From: Neomesorhizobium sp963726065
GTDB lineage: Bacteria; Pseudomonadota; Alphaproteobacteria; Rhizobiales; Rhizobiaceae
Length of the DNA stretch: 64,000 bases
NCBI GenBank assembly: GCA_963726065.1
Contig: CAVSAU010000012.1
Coordinates: 245,299 to 309,298 of the forward strand
Direction: 5' to 3'
Shown one piece after another: positions 19,234 through 30,842 of the stretch. Each line of letters opens with the position of its first letter. Positions within the stretch are counted from its first letter, which is position 1. The notes under the pieces are model-generated. The model worked only from the letters and a program-made list of their open reading frames with translations. It did not search any database and was not told where the DNA came from. A program made the position numbers and the translations under genes.

Positions 19234-19820
19234 ATGAATTATCCTGGTGGCCGCGTTATTCGGCTATCTGCTCGGATCGATCCCGTTCGGGCTGGTGATC
19301 ACGCATGCCGCCGGGCTGGGCGACGTGCGCAGGATCGGCTCCGGCAATATAGGCGCGACCAACGTGCTGCAGGACAGGCAACAAGAGGCTCGCAGCGGTG
19401 ACGCTGCTGCTCGACGCGCCTGAAGGGGACCGCCGCTGTGCTGATCGCCGGCATGTTACGGCGCGGACTTCGCGATTGTCGCCGGCTTCTTCGCCTTTCT
19501 CGGCCACCTCTTCCCGGTCTGGCTCGGTTTCAAGGGCGGCAAGGGCGTCGCCACCTACATTGGCGTTCTCGCCGGCCTGATGTGGAAAGTGGCGCTGGTT
19601 TTCGCCGCGGTGTGGATCGCGGTCGCCTTGCTTCTCCGCTATTCGTCACTGGCTGCGCTGGTTGCCGCAGTGGCCGTACCCATTGCCCTTCTCTTCATGG
19701 GCTATCAGGACTTCGCCCTCGTCTTCGCGCTGATGAGCATCATTGTCTTTATCAAGCACCGCGCCAAATTTCACGCGCTGATGGCCGGCACCGAATCCGC
19801 GCATCGGTTCGAAGGAATGA
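19234..19820 (+). CDS. plsY: Glycerol-3-phosphate acyltransferase PlsY (about five frameshifts)
   Basis: Inner-membrane enzyme that uses acyl-phosphate to make lysophosphatidic acid. Conserved pieces appear in alternating frames: FGYLLGSIPFGLV, RIGSGNIGATNVL, LLLDALKGTAAVLI, AFLGHLFPVWLGFKGGKGVAT and IIVFIKHRA. Extra bases lie at about 19243, 19372, 19420, 19456 and 19799; their sum agrees with a length that is 2 modulo 3. After repair it gives about 193 residues with five transmembrane segments. Its stop overlaps the dprA start (ATGA). The gene is essential in most bacteria with this pathway, so the breaks are almost certainly sequence errors. Confidence 0.88.
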
Positions 19821-20961
19821 ACGACGATTCCGCCGCGGGCACGTCTCGCCTCAGCGATCGGCAACGGATCAACTGGCTCCGGCTGATCCGCACCGAAAAT
19901 GTCGGCCCCGCGACCTTCCGCGATCTGATCAACCGCTTCGGTTCTGCGGAGATCGCGCTCGAAATGCTGCCCGAGCTGACTGCTGTCGGGCGGCGCGACA
20001 GCGCCTCGTCCGAATTCCGACGGTGCAGCAGGCGGAAGCCGAACTGGAGGCCGCGCACCGGTACGGTGCGCGCTTCATCGCGATCGGCGAGGCCGATTAT
20101 CCGCCGATGCTCAGGCGCGTGGACAATCCGCCTCCACTGGTCGCCGTAAAGGCACCGCTGCGGTGTTTCCGGCTGCCGCCAGTGGCGATCGTCGGCGCAC
20201 GCAACGCGTCGCTTGCCGGAATCAAGATGGCGCGGATGCTCGCCGCCGATCTCGGCCGCGACGGCTATGCGATAGTTTCGGGTCTCGCGCGCGGCATCGA
20301 CACGGCGTCCCATCAGGGCGCGCTCGGCACCGGCACGGTTGCGGTACTTGCCGGCGGCCTCGACCAGCCCTACCCGCCGGAAAATATCGAACTCTGTAAT
20401 GAAATCGCGGAACGCGGCGGCGCCGTAATCTCCGAAATGCCATTTGGCTGGGAGCCGCGCCCAAGGGACTTTCCGCGCCGCAACCGCATCGTCGCCGGCC
20501 TGGCGCTGGGGCTGGTCGTCGTGGAAGCTGCACAACGTTCCGGGTCGCTGATCAGCGCGCGGCTTGCGGGCGAGATGGGGCGACTGGTTTTCGCGGTGCC
20601 GGGATCGCCGCTCGATCCGCGCGCCGCCGGCACCAACGGGCTGCTGAAGGATGGCGCCGTACTGGTGACCGAAGCGCGCGACGTGATCGAGCAGATCGCG
20701 CCCCTCATCGGACAGCCGTCGCCGCCGCCGCTTGCGCTGCAGGAGCCGCCGGATTTTTCCGCTACCCCGCCACCGCAAGACGACGAGCGGGCCCGCGTGA
20801 TCGAGGCGCTGGGGCCGGTGCCGGTCGGTGTCGACGAAATCATTCGCCACACCGGCCTTCATCCGGCGCAAGTGTTCATGATCCTTCTGGAGCTAGATCT
20901 TGCGGGACGGCTTGAGCGGCACGCCGGCGGCTCGGTCTCGCTGCTCGCCCTGGATTCGTGA
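19817..20961 (+). CDS. dprA: DNA-processing protein DprA (frameshifted near 20,000)
   Basis: Loads RecA on incoming single-stranded DNA during natural transformation. N-terminal HhH/SAM-like region (INWLRLIRTENVGPATFRDL), then the Rossmann core with VAIVGARNASLAG, GLARGIDTASHQGAL, AVLAGGLDQPYPPEN and FPRRNRIVAGLA, and a C-terminal winged helix (IIRHTGLHPAQVFMILLELDLAGRL). The frame changes between LPELTA and LVRIPTVQQAEAE, around 19985-20010; the length is 2 modulo 3, so two extra bases or one missing base are needed. It overlaps plsY by four bases and the antiparallel small gene at its end by 69. Confidence 0.9.
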
Positions 20962-21111
20962 AGGCCGCTGGCCGCGGATGATGTCGCTCGCCTCGATGTA
21001 GGCCATCTCGATGAGGTAGGCGAGCATGTCGTAGCGCTCGGCCTCGGCCATCGTTCGCAGTTCGCCAAGCATCTGCTGAAGATAGTCGAGCGTGTCGGTT
21101 CGCCGCTTCAT
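20893..21111 (-). CDS. Small conserved helical protein
   Basis: 72 residues starting MKRRTDTLDYLQQMLGELRT. The first 45 residues are predicted amphipathic helices rich in Leu, Glu, Ala and Met; a basic, disordered tail follows. I recall close homologues beside dprA-topA in other Rhizobiales, but no domain or function. It runs antiparallel to dprA and overlaps its 3' end by 69 bases. The 281 bases between its start and topA hold no other gene I can see. Confidence 0.55.
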   Translation of the reverse strand: MKRRTDTLDYLQQMLGELRTMAEAERYDMLAYLIEMAYIEASDIIRGQRPSRIQGEQRDRAAGVPLKPSRKI

Positions 21112-21392
21112 TGCCTCGGGACGCAGGGTGCAAAAACCTCCTCGCGGCTGGATACGCGTACTTTCGATATCCGGTCACTCTTAAGGCTCAATCTCGAGTA
21201 GCATTATACTAGTTGTAATTTAAAGTTGCAAGGAATTTTTCCCTATCCTGCATGTTGCAACAAGTGGCATAAGTCTCATTTGCAGTCTTCCCCTTGACCG
21301 GAAGGAAAACGACAGCCATGTCACGGGCGAATTTCCGAACGTCGCCGCGCAGCCTTGCTGTTGGCCGCGCGCCATAACAAAAACGAGAAATC

Positions 21393-23965
21393 ATGGACGT
21401 CGTCGTCGTCGAGTCGCCGAACAAAGTCAAAAGCATCAACAAATACCTGGGCAAGAACTACAAGGTTCTGGCCTCCTTCGGCCACGTCCGTGATCTGCCG
21501 GCCAAGGACGGCTCGGTTAAGCCGGAAGAGGATTTCGCCATGTCCTGGGCGGTCGATTCCGCCTCGGCCAAGCGCCTGTCCGACCTTGCCAAGGCTGTGA
21601 AAGAGGCCGACGGGCTCATCCTCGCAACCGATCCGGATCGCGAGGGCGAAGCGATTGCGTGGCACGTGCTGGAAGTTCTGAAGCAGAAGCGCGTGCTGAA
21701 GGACAAGCCTGTGCGCCGCGTCGTCTTCAACTCCATCACCAAGCAGGCCGTGCTCGAGGCCATGGCCAATGCGCGCGAAATCGACCCGCCGCTGGTCGAT
21801 GCCTATCTCGCCCGCCGTGCGCTTGATTATCTCGTCGGCTTCACGCTTTCGCCGGTGCTGTGGCGCAAGCTGCCCGGCGCCCGCTCGGCCGGCCGCGTCC
21901 AGTCGGTGGCGCTGCGTTTCGTTTGCGACCGCGAGGCCGAGATCGAACGTTTCGTGCGCGAGAACTACTGGCTGATCGCAGCCGTCCTCGGCACACCGCG
22001 CAACGAAAAGTTCGAAGCCCGGCTGACAACGTTCGACGGCAAGAAGCTGCACAAGCTCGACATCAAGAGCCAGGAACAGGCCGACGGCATCAAGGCGATG
22101 CTCGACGGCGCCACCTTCAAGGCGCTCTCCGTCGAGGCGAAGCCGACCAAGCGCAATCCCGGCCCCGCCCTTCACCACCTCGACGCTGCAGCAGGCCGCC
22201 TCGTCGCGGCTCGGCTTTTCCGCCGCAACGCACCATGCAGGTGGCGCAGCGGCTTTACGAAGGCCTCGACGTCGGCGGCGAGACCGCCGGCCTGATTACC
22301 TATATGCGAACCGACGGCGTGCAGATGGCGCCGGAGGCGATCGCTGCCGCGCGTGCCGCCATCGTCAACGAATTCGGCGACAAGTACCTGCCGGAAAAGC
22401 CGCGCTACTACATCGACCAAGGCGAAGAATGCGCAGGAGGCCCACGAGGCGATCCGCCCGACCGACTTCTCCCGCACGCCGGCGGAGGTGAAGAAATATC
22501 TCGATGCCGATCAGGCGCGGCTCTACGAGATGATCTGGAAGCGCGCGATCGCCAGCCAGATGCAGCCGGCCGAGATCGAGCGCACGACCGTCGAGATCGA
22601 GGCGCGCAACGGCGCTGCGACGCGCCGGCCTGCGCGCGGTCGGTTCCGTGATTCGCTTCGACGGCTTCATCGCTGCCTACACCGAACAGAAGGACGAGGA
22701 CGCGGAAGACGAAGAGAGCCGGCGCCTGCCGGAGATCCGCGCCGGCGAGCCGACTTTCCCGCGAGGCGATCAACGTCACCGCCGCACACCACCGAACCAC
22801 CGCCGCGCTATTCGGAAGCCTCCCTCATCAAGAAGATGGAAGAGCTCGGCATCGGCCGCCCCTCGACCTATGCGGCGACGCTGAAGACGCTGGAGGACCG
22901 CGACTATGTCGACGATCGACAACCGCAGGCTGGTGCCGCAGCCCAAGGGCCGCCTGGTCACCGCGTTCCTGGAAAGCTTCTTCGAGCACTATGTGGAGTA
23001 CGATTTCACGGCCTCGCTGGAGGAAAAGCTCGACGAGATTTCCGATGGCAAGCTGCTCTGGAAGGACGTGCTGCGCGACTTCTGGAGGGATTTCTCCAGC
23101 GCCGTCGACGACATCAAGGAACTGCGCGTCACCGACGTGCTCGACGCGTTGAACGAGGAACTGGCGCCGCTGGTCTTTCCAGCGCGCGAAGACGGCTCGA
23201 ATCCGCGCATCTGCCCGAAATGCGGCACCGGCAACCTGTCGCTCAAGCTCGGCAAGTACGGCGCCTTCGTCGGCTGCTCCAACTATCCGGAATGCGGCTA
23301 TACCCGCCAGCTCAGCGACGCCGCCAACGGCAATGGCGAGGCGGCGGCGGGCGAGGACGGCGACCGAAGGTGCTCGGCAAGGATCCCTACACCGGCGAGG
23401 AGATCACGCTGAGGAGCGGGCGCTTCGGCCCCTACGTGCAGCGCGGCGACGGCAAGGAAGCCAAGCGCGCCAGCCTGCCGAAGGGCTGGGCTGCCGAAGC
23501 CATCGACCACGAGAAGGCGCTGGCGCTGTCTGGCGCTGCCGCGCGATGTCGGCCAGCATCCCGAAACCGGCAAGATGATCTCGGCCGGCATTGGTCGCTA
23601 CGGCCCGTTCGTGCTGCACGACGGCACCTACGCCAATCTCGAAAGCGTCGAGGACGTGTTCTCGATCGGCCTCAACCGCGCCGTATCGGTGATCGCGGAG
23701 AAGCAGTCGAAGGGCAAGGGCGGCCGCAATGGCGGCACGCCGGCGGCGCTGAAGGAACTCGGCGAACATCCGGACGGCGGCGCAGGTCACGGTGCGCGAC
23801 GGCAAGTACGGGCCCTATGTCAACTGGGGCAAGGTCAACGCGACGCTGCCCAAGGGCAAGGACCCGATGGCGGTCACGCTTGAGGAGGCACTGACGCTGG
23901 TTGCCGAGAAGGCGGCCAAGGGCGGCAACGGCAAGAAGCCGTTCCGCGGCAAGAAAAAGGGCTAG
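21393..23965 (+). CDS. topA: DNA topoisomerase I (many frameshifts)
   Basis: Relaxes negatively supercoiled DNA. Clean from ATG 21393 to about 22165: TOPRIM domain with VVVESPNKVKSINKYLG and ATDPDREGEAIAWHVLE, then GRVQSVALRFVCDREAEIE. The catalytic Tyr lies in GLITYMRTDGV. The four-cysteine zinc ribbon reads CPKCGTGNLSLKLGKYG and continues GCSNYPECGY. Several Lys/Gly-rich C-terminal repeats follow to the TAG at 23963. One-base insertions occur at about 22168, 22233, 22416, 22618, 22760, 22910, 23360, 23540 and 23782, each leaving a good protein when skipped. Total about 855 residues, normal for rhizobial TopA. An essential gene, so errors rather than decay. Confidence 0.93.
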
Positions 23966-23971
23966 AGCAGC

Positions 23972-26321
23972 TTGGCCGGCGCATCTCCGGACGAAACACC
24001 AAGGGTGGCAAGCAGTCCGGCGAGCCGCGCCGTGACCACTGCAAGCCGCCGATGGCGCAGACGGCCCGACGCGCGACGACATCCTGCGCTTCGTCTCCGA
24101 AAACCCCGATCGCTCCGGCAAGCGCGACATCGCGCAAGGCCTTCTCGCTGAAGGGCGAGGATCGCGTCTGGCTGAAGGACACTTTGCGCGACCTGGCAGG
24201 ACGAGGGCCTGCTGGAAAAGAGCCGCAAGCGGCTGGTCCGGCCAGGCAGCCTGCCCCATGTCGTGGTGCTCGACATCTTCTCGCGCGATCCCGACGGCGG
24301 CCTGCTGGCTCGTCCGACCGAACGGGCAAGCGACGACAGCGAGCAGAATCCGCTGGTTGCGGTGAAACTTTCACGCGGCGCGAGAGGACCGGCGCCCGGT
24401 GTCGGCGACCGTGTGCTGGCCAAGGTGTTTCCGACCGACGATCCGACAGGCCCCGCCTACACGGCGCGGGTGATGAAGATATTCGACAAGCGCAGCGGAG
24501 GCCGTGCTCGGCGTGCTTGCGCGTCGCGCAGGACGGGACGTTTCGCATCGAACCGGTCGAGCGGCGCCAACCCGAACTGGTCGATCGAGCCGGAATTCCG
24601 CAATGGCGCCAAGCCCGGCGACCTGGTCGAGGTCGAACCGCTCGCGCACCGGCCGCTACGGCCTGCCGCGCGCGCAAGGTGCTGACGGTGGTCGGCTCGC
24701 TGACCAGCGAAAAGGCGGTCTCGATGATCGCCATCCACGCGCACGACATACCGCATATCTTTCCCGCGCGAGGTGCATCGAGGAGGCCGAAGCGGTGAAG
24801 CCGGCGACGCATGGCCGGCCGCGAGGACTGGCGCAACCTGCCGCTGATCACCATCGATCCCGCCGACGCCAAGGACCATGACGACGCGGTCTTCGCCGAG
24901 CCGGACACCGACGAGAAGAACCCCGGCGGCGTTGTCGTCACCGTCGCCATCGCCGATGTCGCGGCCTATGTGCGCCCGGGCTCGGCGCTCGACCGCGAGG
25001 CGCTGAAGCGCGGCAATTCGGTCTATTTCCCGGATCGCGTCGTGCCGATGCTGCCGGAGCGCATCTCCAACGACCTCTGCTCGCTGAAGGAGAAGGTCGA
25101 CCGCCCGGCGCTGGCCGTTCGCATGACGTTTTCGCGCCGAGGGCCGCAAGATCCGCCACAGCTTCCATCGCGTCATGATGCGCTCGGCGGCGCGCCTTGC
25201 CTATCCGCAGGCGCAGGCGGCGATCGACGGCGCGCCCGACGACACGACCGGCGCCGATCCTCGAAACCGTGCTGAAGCCGCTCTGGGCCGCCTATGACGT
25301 GCTGAAGCGCGGCCGCAACGCGCGCCAGCCGCTGGAACTCGACCTGCCGGAGCGCAAGATCCTGCTCAAGCCCGACGGCACGGTCGACCGGGTCATCGTG
25401 CCCGACCGGCTCGACGCGCACAAGCTGATCGAGGAGTTCATGATCCAGGCCAATGTCGCGGCGGCCGAGACGCTGGAGGCGAAGCGGCAGACGCTGGTCT
25501 ACCGCGTCCACGACGCACCGTCGCTCGCCAAGCAGGAATCGCTGCGCGAGTTTCTGGCGACGCTCGGCCTGTCGCTGGCGCGCGGCGCGCAGATGAGGCC
25601 CAGCCAGTTCAACGGCATCCTCGAGCGCGTGCGCGGCGACGGACAATGAGGCGCTGGTCAACGAGGTGGTGCTGCGCTCGCAGAGCCAGGCCGATCTATT
25701 CGCCGGACAATATCGGCCATTTCGGCCTCAATCTGCGGCGCTACGCGCATTTCACCTCGCCGATCCGCCGCTATTCCGACCTGATCGTGCATCGCGCGCT
25801 GATCGCGCGCGCTCGGGCTCGGCCAGGACGGCCTGACGCGCGGCGAGGAAGAGCGGCTGGAGGAGATCTCCGCGGCTGATCTCCGCGACCGAGCGCCGCG
25901 CCATGGCCGCCGAGCGCGACACCGTCGACCGGCTGATCGCCGCCTATCTCGCCGAGCAGCATCGACGACACGTTCGACGCGCGCATCTCCGGCGTCACCA
26001 AGGCCGGACTGTTTGTCCAATTGCCGCAGTATGGCGCGGACGGCTTCATACCGGTGTCATCTCTGGATGGCGATTACTATATCTACGACGAAGCCGCCCG
26101 CGCGCTGTTCGGCGAACGCACCGGCAAGGGCTATCAGCTCGCCGATCGCGTCGAGGTTCGCCTGGTCGAGGTCGCGCCGCTGGCCGGCGCCATGCGCTTC
26201 GAGATGCTGAGCGAGCCAAAACCCCTGCCCGGATCGAAACGGTCGTTCCACAAGGCGAAGGGCCAGAGATCGCGGGCCCGCGCGTCGCAACCGCGCCACG
26301 GCCCGCAACAGGAGACGATGA
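23972..26321 (+). CDS. rnr: Ribonuclease R (many frameshifts; start uncertain)
   Basis: Processive 3'-5' exoribonuclease. Recognisable pieces: the N-terminal winged helix TRDDILRFVSENPDRSGKRDI; cold-shock segments with VGDRVLAKVFPTDDPTGPAYTARV; the RNB domain with ITIDPADAKDHDDAVFAE (catalytic Asp cluster), VFPERISNDLCSLKE-like sequence and RRYAHFTSPIRRYSDLIVHR; the S1 domain FDARISGVTKAGLFVQL; and a basic tail. At least ten extra bases break the frame. The 3' end repairs to a TGA at 26319 that overlaps the DUF983 start (ATGA). The 5' end is not resolved: a TTG near 23972 is possible. It follows topA by a few bases, as in many alphaproteobacteria. Confidence 0.88.
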
Positions 26322-26759
26322 TGGAAGAACAGGTTTTCGGCGGCGAGCATCACTCGGGCCGGCCGGCACGCCCGCTGATGGACGGCGATGATGCGCGGCT
26401 TTCTCGGGCGCTGCCCGCACTGCGGCGAAGGCAAGCTGTTTCGCCTCCTTCCTGAAGACCGTCGAGCGCTGCGAACGATTGCGGCGAGGAAATGCACCAT
26501 CATCGCGCCGACGACCTGCCGGCCTATCTGGTCGTCGTCATCGTCGGCCACATCGTCGTCGGCGCCTTCATGGGCGTCGAGGCGACCAGCACGCTGTCGA
26601 CCTGGCAGCATCTCGCCATCTGGGTGCCGCTGACGATCGGTTCTGTCGCTGGCCCTGCTGCGACCGGTCAAGGGCGCCGTCGTCGGCCTGCAATGGGCGC
26701 TCTACATGCACGGCTTCGGCGGCGAAGAGGACCTCATCGAGACGCATCCCGAAGCCTGA
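26318..26759 (+). CDS. DUF983 family membrane protein (frameshifted)
   Basis: About 145 residues starting MMEEQVFGGEHHSGRP. A zinc-ribbon-like RGFLGRCPHCGEGKLF and a second Cys pair (CERCGEE) come before two transmembrane helices (YLVVVIVGHIVVGAFMGV; LAIWVPLTIGLSLALL). Extra bases near 26382, 26450 and 26643 split it. It is translationally coupled to rnr (ATGA overlap). DUF983 proteins are conserved in alphaproteobacteria with unknown function. Confidence 0.85.
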
Positions 26760-26811
26760 CCGCGTCCGGACAACCCGAGCGGTTCATCCGCGCGAGTCGC
26801 CTAGGAGCCGC

Positions 26812-27557
26812 ATGGACGGCATGACGAAGGCGCAGGTCGACAAGGCGGAATCGCACGGATTTCGCGCTCGGCAACGGGCCGTTGCGCCCGCGCGACGCGG
26901 CGACGCTCATCCTGCTCGACCGGCAGCGGCGGCGATTTCCACGTGCTGATGGGCCGCCGCCACGCGAGGCATGCCTTCATGCCGGGCAAGTTCGTGTTTC
27001 CCGGCGGCCGCACCGACCCCGCCGACAGCCGCATCCCGGTCGCCGAAGACCTGCATCCGGACGGAGGAGGCCAAGCTCGTCGGCAGCGGCGCGCGCGCAG
27101 CACGCGGCGCGCGCCCGCGCCATCGCCCTGTCGGCGGTCCGCGAAACCTATGAGGAAGCCGGCCTGCTGATCGGCCGCAAGCGCAGCTTCTCGACCAGCA
27201 AGACCGGACTGGCAGGGCTTTGTCGAGCACGGCGTCCAGCCCTCGCTGGAGACGCTGCGCTTCGTCGCCCGCGCGATCACGCCGCCCGGCCGGGTGCGCC
27301 GCTTCGATACGCGCTTCCTCGCCGCCTGGCGAAGCGACGTCGCGGTCGCGCTGGCCGACGGCGGGCCGACCAACGAACTCGAGGAACTCGTCTGGCTGCC
27401 GATCGGCGAGGCCAAGCAGGCCGACATCCCGACCATCACCAGGACTGTGCTCGAGGAACTCGAAAGACGGCTTGAGCGACGATCCGCTGCTGCGCCCGGC
27501 GGGCCGGTGCCGTTCTACCGCATGGTCCGCAACCGCTTCGTCCGCGACATCCTCTAG
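26812..27557 (+). CDS. NUDIX hydrolase (frameshifted)
   Basis: About 245 residues of the Nudix fold, starting MDGMTKAQVDKAES. The core includes VLMGRRHARHAFMPGKFVFP, GGRTDPAD and the Nudix-box half ALSAVRETYEEAGLLIG, whose R-E-x-x-E-E binds the metal. The long spacing between the GG strand and the Nudix helix suggests the CoA/organic-pyrophosphatase-like subgroup rather than MutT. One-base insertions at about 26858, 26925, 27060, 27105, 27215 and 27472 break it. It sits between DUF983 and an MFS transporter on the same strand, probably in one operon. Confidence 0.85.
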
Positions 27558-27565
27558 GCTCTCCA

Positions 27566-28852
27566 ATGACTGGCAGTCTTGCACCCGACGGCGCAGCGCC
27601 GGCCGAGATGCGCTGGCTGTCGATCTGCGGCGGCCATCGCCTCGATCAGCGTCGTCGGCATCGCCATCGGCCTCGGCATGCCGCTGCTCAGCGTCATCCT
27701 GGAAACGCGCGGCCATTCGGCGACGATGATCGGCCTCAACACGGCGGTCGCCGGCCTCGCCTCGATCGCCGCCGCGCCGCTCGCGACGCCGCTCGCGATG
27801 CGCTTCGGCGTCGTCTGGACGATGCTCGCGATGATCGTCGTCGGCGCGCTCGCCTTTGTCGGCTTCTATTTCGCGCCATCGTTCTGGATGTGGTTTCCGC
27901 TGCGCGTCGTCCTGCACGTCGCACTGACCGTGCTTTTCATCCTGTCCGAATTCTGGATCAGCACCTCGGCGCCGCCGCAGCCGGCGCGGCTTCGTGCTCG
28001 GCATCTACGCGACCGTGCTGTCGCTCGGCTTCGCCTTCGGCCCCTGGCTGTTCGCGCAGATGGGCAGCGGCGGCTTCCTGCCGTTCGGCGTGACCTTCGT
28101 GCTGGTCATGCTGGCCGCGATTCCCGGTGCTGGCCGCCTGGCGCGAAAGCCCGACGATCATCGACGAGACGGCGAGCCGAGCAGCTTCCTGCGCTATATC
28201 TGGCTGGTGCCGACCGCGACCGCCGCGGTGCTGGTTTTCGGCGCGGTCGAGACCGGCGGCTTCGCGCTGTTTCCGGTCTATGGCAACCGCATCGGCTATT
28301 CGGAGGCCGACGCGGCGCTGCTGCTCACCATGATCGGCCTCGGCAACGTCATCCTGCAGATCCCGCTCGGCATGGTCAGCGACCGCATCGGCGACCGCCG
28401 CATCCTGCTGCTCGCCTGCGCCGCGGTCGGGCTTGCCGGCATGCTCGCTGCTGCCGCTCGTCGCCGACAACTGGCACCTGATGGCGGCGATGCTGTTCGT
28501 CTGGGGCGGCGTGGTGGCGGCGCTCTACACGATCGGCCTTGCGCATCTCGGCTCGCGGCTTACCGGCCGCGACCTCGCCTCGGCCAATGCCGCCTTCGTG
28601 CTTCTGCTACGGCTTCGGCATGCTGCTCGGCCCGCAGGCGATCGGCATCGGCATGGACCTCTTCGGCCCCGACGGCTTCGGCTGGTCGCTGGCGCTGTTC
28701 TTCGCGCCTACATCGTGCTGGTGGCGCTGCCGCATGCGCCGCGCAGCCGCCACGGGCTTGACTTTCCGGGCGCGATCTTTATGTGTCGCGCCAAGTTTTC
28801 CGCGTCCGGGCGTTCGCCCGCGATCGAGCGGCGTCGAACTCCAGCAACATAA
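27566..28852 (+). CDS. MFS transporter (frameshifted; exact 3' end unresolved)
   Basis: Twelve-helix major facilitator permease of about 400 residues, starting MTGSLAPDGAAPAEMRWLSI. Visible family features are the GHSATMIGLNTAVAGLASI helices and the loop MVSDRIGDRRILLLACAAV, the motif-A-like G-x-x-x-D-R-x-G-x-R-R found in sugar and drug transporters. Extra bases near 27625, 27985, 28130, 28445, 28608 and 28706 shift the frame. The last 30 codons cannot be assigned to one frame; stops at 28761, 28852 or 28931 are possible. The substrate is not evident. It lies 8 bases after the Nudix gene. Confidence 0.75.
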
Positions 28853-28864
28853 CGGACGAGAACC

Positions 28865-29032
28865 ATGGCCAAAGCCGCAAACATCAAGATCAAGCTTCTG
28901 TCGACCGCCGACACCGGCTTCTTCTACGTGACGAGCAAGAACAGCCGCACCAAGACCGACAAGCTGTCGTTCCGCAAGTACGACCCGGTCGCCAAGAAGC
29001 ACGTCGAGTTCAAGGAAACCAAGATCAAGTAA
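28865..29032 (+). CDS. rpmG: 50S ribosomal protein L33
   Basis: 55-residue ribosomal protein, MAKAANIKIKLLSTADTG at the start and KHVEFKETKIK at the end, with the conserved FYVTSKNSRTKTDKLSFRKYDP core. It lacks the zinc-binding cysteines of the C+ form, as usual in alphaproteobacteria. Intact. A strong terminator follows 26 bases after the stop. Confidence 0.97.
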   Translation: MAKAANIKIKLLSTADTGFFYVTSKNSRTKTDKLSFRKYDPVAKKHVEFKETKIK

Positions 29033-29058
29033 GTCTGCGTTCGACTCGCGAATGCACG

Positions 29059-29083
29059 AACGCCGCCTTCGGGCGGCGTTTTT
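29059..29083 (+). terminator. Rho-independent terminator after rpmG
   Basis: A 9-bp GC-rich stem (AACGCCGCC / GGCGGCGTT) with a TTCG tetraloop is followed by a T run to 29083. It closes the topA-rnr-rpmG side of the region; pleD is convergent beyond it. Confidence 0.9.
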
Positions 29084-29187
29084 CGTTTGCTGCCGAAGCC
29101 AGCAACTGCAGCCTTCGCGCAACTTCTTCATCCGTGGTAAGGATAAGGGGGCCGGTCGGCATCTGGCAGCGGTACGAGGAGGCCACT

Positions 29188-29277
29188 ATGTGCCAGCGCC
29201 GGCCGGCCGACCCCACGGACCCAGGAGATGCGGCGGACCTGAGCATCATGGGGTATCTGTTGGACGGTGCCGGCTGA
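29188..29277 (+). CDS. Possible 29-residue small protein
   Basis: In the roughly 350 bases between the rpmG terminator and pleD I see only this short frame. ATG 29188 is preceded by a good Shine-Dalgarno (GAGGAG, spacing 7). The peptide is acidic and ends SIMGYLLDGAG. No homologue is recognised and it may be chance. The rest of the gap shows nothing. Confidence 0.25.
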   Translation: MCQRRPADPTDPGDAADLSIMGYLLDGAG

Positions 29278-29436
29278 ACACCCTCGTGCCGCGCGCCCGT
29301 CTTGTTCCGAGCTGGACAGTCGCGCAAGAACGCTTGAAAATCAATCAGTTTCTTAACCAACGCCGCCGGAATCGCTCGGATTAAGGTAAATTGCCGAATG
29401 CCGGCTCGCGACTTGGCTGGCGGCAGCAATTGCCGG

Positions 29437-30816
29437 TCAGGCGGCCTTGGCGACGACCCTGTTGCGGCCGCCGCTCTTGGCCTCGTAGAGCGCGACGTCG
29501 GCACGCTTCATCAGCGCCTCGACCGTGTCGGCTCCGCGCTTCAGCGACGACACGCCGACGCTGACGGTGACCTGCATCGTCTCGCCGTTCCGTGCCGATC
29601 GCGAACGGCGTTCTGCTCGATCTCGGCGCGGATGCGCTCGGCGACCTTCTCGGCGATCGCGGCTTCGGTGTCGGGCATCACGACGACGAACTCCTCGCCG
29701 CCGAAGCGGCAGGCGAGATCGATGCCGCGCACATTCTTGCGCAGCCGCCGCGCGAATTCGCGCAGCACGTCGTCGCCGCCGTCATGGCCGTACGTGTCGT
29801 TGATCGACTTGAAGCGGTCGAGGTCGGTGATCATCACCGACAGCGGCCGGCGGCGCGACAGCCGCGCGGTCGAACAGCGTCTGCAGATGGCTGTCGAGAT
29901 AGCGGCGGTTGTGCAGGCCGGTCAGCCCGTCGGTCACCGCCATCTCGATGGTCTGGGTGACGCTGGCGCGCAGCTGGTCGTTGTAGCGCTTGCGCCTGAC
30001 CTGCGTGCGCAGCCGCGCGATCAGTTCCTGCTGGTCGATCGGCCGGATCAGATAGTCGTTGATGCCGAGTTCGAGGCCGCGGATGACGCGCTCGTCCTCG
30101 CCGTCTTCGGCCAGACAGGATGATCGGCAGGAAGCGCGTGCGGTCGAGCGAGCGCAGCTGCGAGCAGAGCCGCAGCGGATCGAAATCGGCGAAGCCGCGT
30201 CGACACGATGACGCATTCATAGGGCGCTTCGGCGGCCTGGAAGAAGCCGGCATGCGGGTCGGTCGCGACATCGAGCTCGGCGGTCTGCTGCAGCATCTTG
30301 CGGATGCGCGCTCGCACGACTGCGCGCTCGTCGATCAGCAGCACCTTCGGCTGGCCGTCTCGTCGGGCTCGCTTGCGGCTGAGCAGTTCCTCGATGCCGA
30401 TGTTGCGCGTCGTCGAGGCGCGCAGCCGCAGCTCGTCGGTCAGCATCTTCAGCCGGACCAGGCTCTTCACCCGCGTCATCAGTTGCAGGTCGTTGACCGG
30501 CTTGGTCAGGAAATCGTCGGCGCCGGCCTCGAGGCCGCGCACGCGGTCGGAGACCTGGTCGAGCGCGGTGATCATGACGACCGGAATGTGCGACGGTCGC
30601 CGGATCGTCCTTCAGCCGCCGGCAGACCTCGAAGCCGTCCATGTCCGGCATCATCACGTCGAGCAGCACGACGTCGACCTTGCCGTTCTCGCAGGTTTCG
30701 ATCGCGTCGGGCCCGTTTGTCGCCGTCAGCACCTCGAAATATTCGGCCAGCAGCCGCACTTCGAGCAGCTTCACATTGGCCGGAATGTCGTCGACGACGA
30801 GGATGCGCGCGGTCAT
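29437..30816 (-). CDS. pleD: Response regulator diguanylate cyclase PleD (frameshifted)
   Basis: Makes cyclic di-GMP when phosphorylated and controls the swarmer-to-stalked type transition. Order: REC1 (ARILVVDDIPANVKLLEVRL, phospho-Asp in VVLLDVMMPDMDG, Lys in FLTKPV), a degenerate REC2 (VLLIDERAVVRARIRKML), then GGDEF with LTGLHNRRYLD, ITDLDRFKSINDTYGHDGGD and the active signature RFGGEEF. An RxxD inhibitory site is not obvious in the repaired chain. One-base insertions lie near 30590, 30360, 30195, 30115, 29858 and 29595. It follows divK by 26 bases on the same strand, as in Caulobacter. Confidence 0.92.
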
Positions 30817-30842
30817 TGTTCGGCGCTCCAGGCGTCGGCGCA

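Noticed and set aside
21393..26321. Programmed ribosomal frameshifting as an explanation for topA and rnr
   Set aside because: There are too many sites. They lack slippery heptamers or shared downstream structures, and all need the same kind of one-base correction.
29025..29504. A 159-codon minus-strand frame after rpmG
   Set aside because: It covers the rpmG terminator and the pleD 3' end out of frame, with no family features.
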